The translations under genes and the position numbers were made by a program. A DNA stretch of 64,000 bases from NCBI RefSeq assembly GCF_000381965.1, contig NZ_KB908465.1:1-64000 (forward strand), read 5' to 3'. Under the pieces are notes generated by a model. It was not told where the DNA came from, made no database searches, and worked only from the letters and a program-made list of their open reading frames with translations. Below, piece by piece: positions 61,637-64,000 of this stretch; the first letter of the stretch is position 1, and every line of letters starts with the position of its first letter. This DNA is from Oceanimonas smirnovii ATCC BAA-899 (GTDB lineage: Bacteria; Pseudomonadota; Gammaproteobacteria; Enterobacterales; Aeromonadaceae).

Positions 61637-62523
61637 TATAACTCCTTGGGTTGGGTTAACAGGGTGTCGGCCACCTGCATCACTGTCTTTACCCGGCTGG
61701 GAGCCGGTTTATGGCGATGGGTGGCCGCATAAATGGTTTCGCTGACCGGATGAGGCAGGGCATGGGCTTTAATCCGCCCAGGTTGTGAAAAGGCCGCCAC
61801 CGCATGGGCCGGCAGCACGGTAAAGCCCAGCCCCATGCTGACCGGCGTCAGAATAAGCCCGATCTGGTTGGAAAAGCCGCTCTTGTTAAACTGCCCCACA
61901 TGCTCAAACTCGCCATAGTTGGCCCCCAGCAGCAGGGCAGCGTGGTGCGCCGCATCGGGATGATCAATAAAACCCAGTTCAAGCAGGGTGGTCCAGTCCG
62001 GCTCGGCCACGGCAGCCGGCGTGACCAGCAACAGGGCTTCTACGGCCATGGCCCGGCACTGTACCGCCTCATGAGAAGAAGGCCGGGTCATCAGCCCCAG
62101 ATCCACCGCATTACCGGCCACGGCCTGCTCCACACTGGCGTTGGGAGCAAAGCGGTAATCGATAACCAGCTCCCGGTGCCGGTGCTGCAGCGCCAGCAGA
62201 CGGGGATAGAGCTTGAGGCCTACGCTGCCCGGCGACATCACCCGCACCAGCCCTGCACAGGGGTCGTCCTGCCCTACCTGCTGCTCCAGTCCTGCCAGCG
62301 ACTGCAGAATATGCCGGGACCCGGCATACAGCCGCTCACCGGCATCGGTGAGGGTAAAGCCCTTGCCCTGGCGCACCAGCAGCGGCACGCCAAAATGCAC
62401 TTCCAGTTTGCGCACCTGCTGGCTCACCCCCGACTGAGTCATGTGTAGCCGCTCGGCGGTGCGGGTGAAGTGGCCCACTTCCACCAGGGTACAGAAACTG
62501 CGCAGCCACACCGGATTGATCAT
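61636..62523 (-). CDS. LysR-family transcriptional regulator
   Basis: The 295-residue regulator has an N-terminal winged helix-turn-helix (FTRTAERLHMTQSGVSQQVRKLE) and a LysR-type substrate-binding domain from about residue 90. It is divergent from the glyoxalase-like gene with 95 bases between, a classical LysR arrangement, so that gene is its likely target. The inducer is unknown. It is followed by the HIT-family gene with one-base overlap. Confidence 0.93.
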   Translation of the reverse strand: MINPVWLRSFCTLVEVGHFTRTAERLHMTQSGVSQQVRKLEVHFGVPLLVRQGKGFTLTDAGERLYAGSRHILQSLAGLEQQVGQDDPCAGLVRVMSPGSVGLKLYPRLLALQHRHRELVIDYRFAPNASVEQAVAGNAVDLGLMTRPSSHEAVQCRAMAVEALLLVTPAAVAEPDWTTLLELGFIDHPDAAHHAALLLGANYGEFEHVGQFNKSGFSNQIGLILTPVSMGLGFTVLPAHAVAAFSQPGRIKAHALPHPVSETIYAATHRHKPAPSRVKTVMQVADTLLTQPKEL

Positions 62524-62618
62524 TTCAAAAATTACTCACAATGATAAAAAACGATAATTTTTAATGATTAAAACATCGGCGTAAGCTTATCTCAACCACA
62601 ACACAAGAGGTGAGCGTG
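62524..62618. promoter_or_regulatory. Divergent control region between LysR-type and glyoxalase-like genes
   Basis: The 95-base gap is very AT-rich compared with its surroundings. Repeated ATGAT/ATGATT-like motifs at about 62541-62570 form imperfect dyads (for example CAATGATAAAAAACGATAA and AATTTTTAATGATT). T-N11-A LysR boxes are plausible here, but too many candidates exist to choose one. AAGAGGTG before 62619 is the ribosome-binding site of the downstream gene. Confidence 0.4.
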
Positions 62619-63119
62619 ATGAGCAAGGTATATCCGAGAAATTTCTCCCATATTGGCATTTCGGTGCCGGATCTCGACAAGGCGGTGGCGTTCTACACCG
62701 AGGTGATGGGCTGGTATCTGATTATGAAGCCCACCGAGATAGTGGAAGACGACAGCCCCATCGGGGAGATGTGTAGCGATGTGTTCGGCCCGAACTGGGG
62801 TCGATTCCGTATTGCCCATTTGTCTACCGGCGATCGGGTAGGGGTAGAGCTGTTCCAGTTTGAAGGCCAGCAAAATCCTGACAACAACTTTGAATATTGG
62901 AAAACCGGTGTGTTTCACTTCTGTGTGCAGGATCCGGACGTGGAAGGCCTGGCCGAGCGCATTGTGGCTGCCGGCGGCAAGGCGCGCATGGCTAAACCGC
63001 GCTACTACTATCCGGGCAAAAAGCCCTACCGCATGATTTATATGGAAGATCCGTTTGGCAACATTCTGGAGATTTACAGCCACAGCTACGAGCTGATCTA
63101 CAGCGAAGGGGCTTATTAA
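62619..63119 (+). CDS. Glyoxalase/VOC-family protein
   Basis: A 166-residue protein of the vicinal oxygen chelate fold, with two beta-alpha-beta-beta-beta modules: FSHIGISVPDLDKAVAFYTEVMGW (N-terminal His ligand region) and FHFCVQDPDVEGLAERI, ending DPFGNILEIYSHSYE (Glu ligand). Metal-binding His and Glu are present, so an enzyme such as a lyase or dioxygenase is likely; the substrate is unknown. AAGAGGTG supports the ATG at 62619 over an upstream GTG. It is divergent from a LysR-type regulator. Confidence 0.9.
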   Translation: MSKVYPRNFSHIGISVPDLDKAVAFYTEVMGWYLIMKPTEIVEDDSPIGEMCSDVFGPNWGRFRIAHLSTGDRVGVELFQFEGQQNPDNNFEYWKTGVFHFCVQDPDVEGLAERIVAAGGKARMAKPRYYYPGKKPYRMIYMEDPFGNILEIYSHSYELIYSEGAY

Positions 63120-63124
63120 GCAAA

Positions 63125-63145
63125 ACAGGCCGGAATCCGGCCTGT
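63125..63145. terminator. Hairpin between convergent glyoxalase-like and FMN-reductase genes
   Basis: A 9-bp perfect stem, ACAGGCCGG (63125-63133) and CCGGCCTGT (63137-63145), with a three-base loop. It lies between the two convergent stop codons. There is little T-run on either strand, so it may be a weak or bidirectional terminator. Confidence 0.65.
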
Positions 63146-63151
63146 ATGTCA

Positions 63152-63700
63152 TCAGCTCTGTTTTTTAAGCCAGCTCAGGTAGCCGCGCATAAACTGCTCA
63201 AGCCGCTGTTGATGATCGGCGCTTTTCAGTTCGCCGTCGTCGTTGAAAGCGGTATGAGCCGCTGCCAGCAGGTAGTCGGGTTCCAGATATACCGGCGACA
63301 GAGTGGCGGCCAGCACACTGCGCAGGTGCATCTGTGCTCTTGCTCCGCCAAGGGCACTCATGGAGGCGCTGAGCACGGCGCAGGGCTTGTGGGTCAGCAC
63401 GGAATTGAAGGCCGGCCGCGAGGCCCAGTCAAGGGTGTTTTTCAGCACACCGGAAATGCTGTAGTTATATTCCGGTGTGGCCAGCACCAGGCCGTCGGCC
63501 TGTGCAATGGCATCCAGCAGCGCCTGCACTGCTGCGGGCTTGACGTCACCGTCCAGATCACCGTTATAGAGCGGCACCTCAGAAATATCGAACAGCGTGA
63601 GCTCAACACCTTCGTTTGCTGCTACCCCGGCCGCTACCTTCAACAGTTGTGTGTTCAGTGAACCGGCCCGCAGACTGCCGCTTATGCCTAATAGTTTCAT
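63152..63700 (-). CDS. NAD(P)H-dependent FMN reductase (flavodoxin-like fold)
   Basis: The 182-residue protein matches the NADPH-dependent FMN reductase family, including chromate-reductase-like members. The N-terminus GISGSLRAGSLN binds the flavin phosphate, and TPEYNYSISGVLKNTLDW is the characteristic flavin/NAD(P)H peptide. AGGAGAA precedes the ATG. It is likely a quinone or flavin reductase. The precise substrate is not visible. Confidence 0.92.
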   Translation of the reverse strand: MKLLGISGSLRAGSLNTQLLKVAAGVAANEGVELTLFDISEVPLYNGDLDGDVKPAAVQALLDAIAQADGLVLATPEYNYSISGVLKNTLDWASRPAFNSVLTHKPCAVLSASMSALGGARAQMHLRSVLAATLSPVYLEPDYLLAAAHTAFNDDGELKSADHQQRLEQFMRGYLSWLKKQS

Positions 63701-63771
63701 GGTTTTCTCCTGCTATTTTATGAGTAAATCGAATGCACAGTGATAAGCGTAGACAGTAACAGGGTAACGAA

Positions 63772-63951
63772 TCAATAGCGATTCATGCCATGAAAGATGC
63801 CACCAAACACAGCACCCAGAATGGCAAATATGATGGAAAGAATAATAAATGCAGGAATGGAAGCAATGGCAAATTTAACCATAAATACCACCATTGACAT
63901 AAAGGGCATTTTAATGTCTGTAACAATAATTTCCTGCTTGTTGTTTTCCAT
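63772..63951 (-). CDS. 59-residue membrane protein
   Basis: An ORF too short for routine tracks reads MENNKQEIIVTDIKMPFMS and continues with a hydrophobic helix (VKFAIASIPAFIILSIIFAI) and the end GGIFHGMNRY. AAAAGGAGAAAAG just before the ATG is an excellent ribosome-binding site. One strong transmembrane helix, glycine-rich end and clean start/stop make it a credible gene of unknown function. The remaining bases (63701-63771 and 63952-64000) show no other gene. Confidence 0.75.
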   Translation of the reverse strand: MENNKQEIIVTDIKMPFMSMVVFMVKFAIASIPAFIILSIIFAILGAVFGGIFHGMNRY

Positions 63952-64000
63952 TCTTTTCTCCTTTTATAAAAACGATATGACGTTAGCCAAGTTCCTGAGT

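Overview
The window reads as chromosome of a GC-rich marine gammaproteobacterium. Gene content and synteny (the hinT-lpoB-thiK-nagZ-ndh block, tamAB, htpX, asnS, the bioA/bioBFCD divergon, a complete tad island and a type I-F CRISPR system) point to Aeromonadales of the Oceanimonas/Oceanisphaera/Zobellella kind. That placement is an inference from protein resemblance, not a computed result.

Layout. (1) 1-4100: asnS (minus strand), a small membrane protein, a HEPN/minimal-nucleotidyltransferase pair with the hallmark motifs of type VII toxin-antitoxin systems, and a tnpB-only IS200/IS605-type element with a probable guide-RNA end. (2) 4190-5488: a periplasmic L,D-transpeptidase. (3) 5500-18374: one complete tad (Flp type IVb pilus) locus: pilin flp, prepilin peptidase tadV, an AAA+ ATPase, rcpC, secretin rcpA, a lipoprotein, a TadG-like protein, two minor pseudopilins, tadZ, tadA, tadB, tadC and tadD. 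(4) 18518-25230: maiA, bioA divergent from bioBFCD with a BirA-like dyad between them, then htpX. (5) 25300-38530: a defence/stress region. It holds a hipA-hipB module with three operator-like dyads at exact 41-bp spacing, a WYL-domain regulator, the full type I-F operon (cas1, cas2-3, csy1-4), a leader with two IHF-like sites, and an array of 36 repeats and 35 spacers. (6) 38679-47145: a small domain-of-unknown-function protein, an RlpA-like lipoprotein, cobC-cobS-cobT, a membrane hydrolase, a very large penicillin-binding-protein-like protein, an MsrA-like protein lacking the catalytic cysteine, and mobB. (7) 47249-60855: tamA-tamB, a PglL/Wzy-type ligase, a small lipoprotein, tRNA-Pro(GGG), hinT-lpoB-thiK-nagZ-ndh, cobO and a YqhA-like protein. 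(8) 60870-64000: a small membrane protein, a HIT protein, a LysR regulator divergent from a glyoxalase-fold protein, an FMN reductase and a 59-residue membrane protein.

Main observations. The old, trailer-end spacer 33 matches the window's own tnpB at 19 consecutive positions (spacer positions 2-20), and a CC motif, the type I-F PAM, sits exactly where expected. This links the CRISPR record to a TnpB transposon resident in the same stretch. Adjacent spacers 18 and 19 are reverse-complementary over 16 nt, so they come from overlapping, opposite-strand protospacers. Other items are the periodic hipBA operators, two families of small intergenic repeats (C-rich hairpins at three loci and AGCT-phased heptamers at two), and the Cys-to-Ser MsrA-like protein. 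I saw no plasmid or phage replication genes, integrase or rRNA. No computation or database search was run; all family calls are from reading motifs and order.
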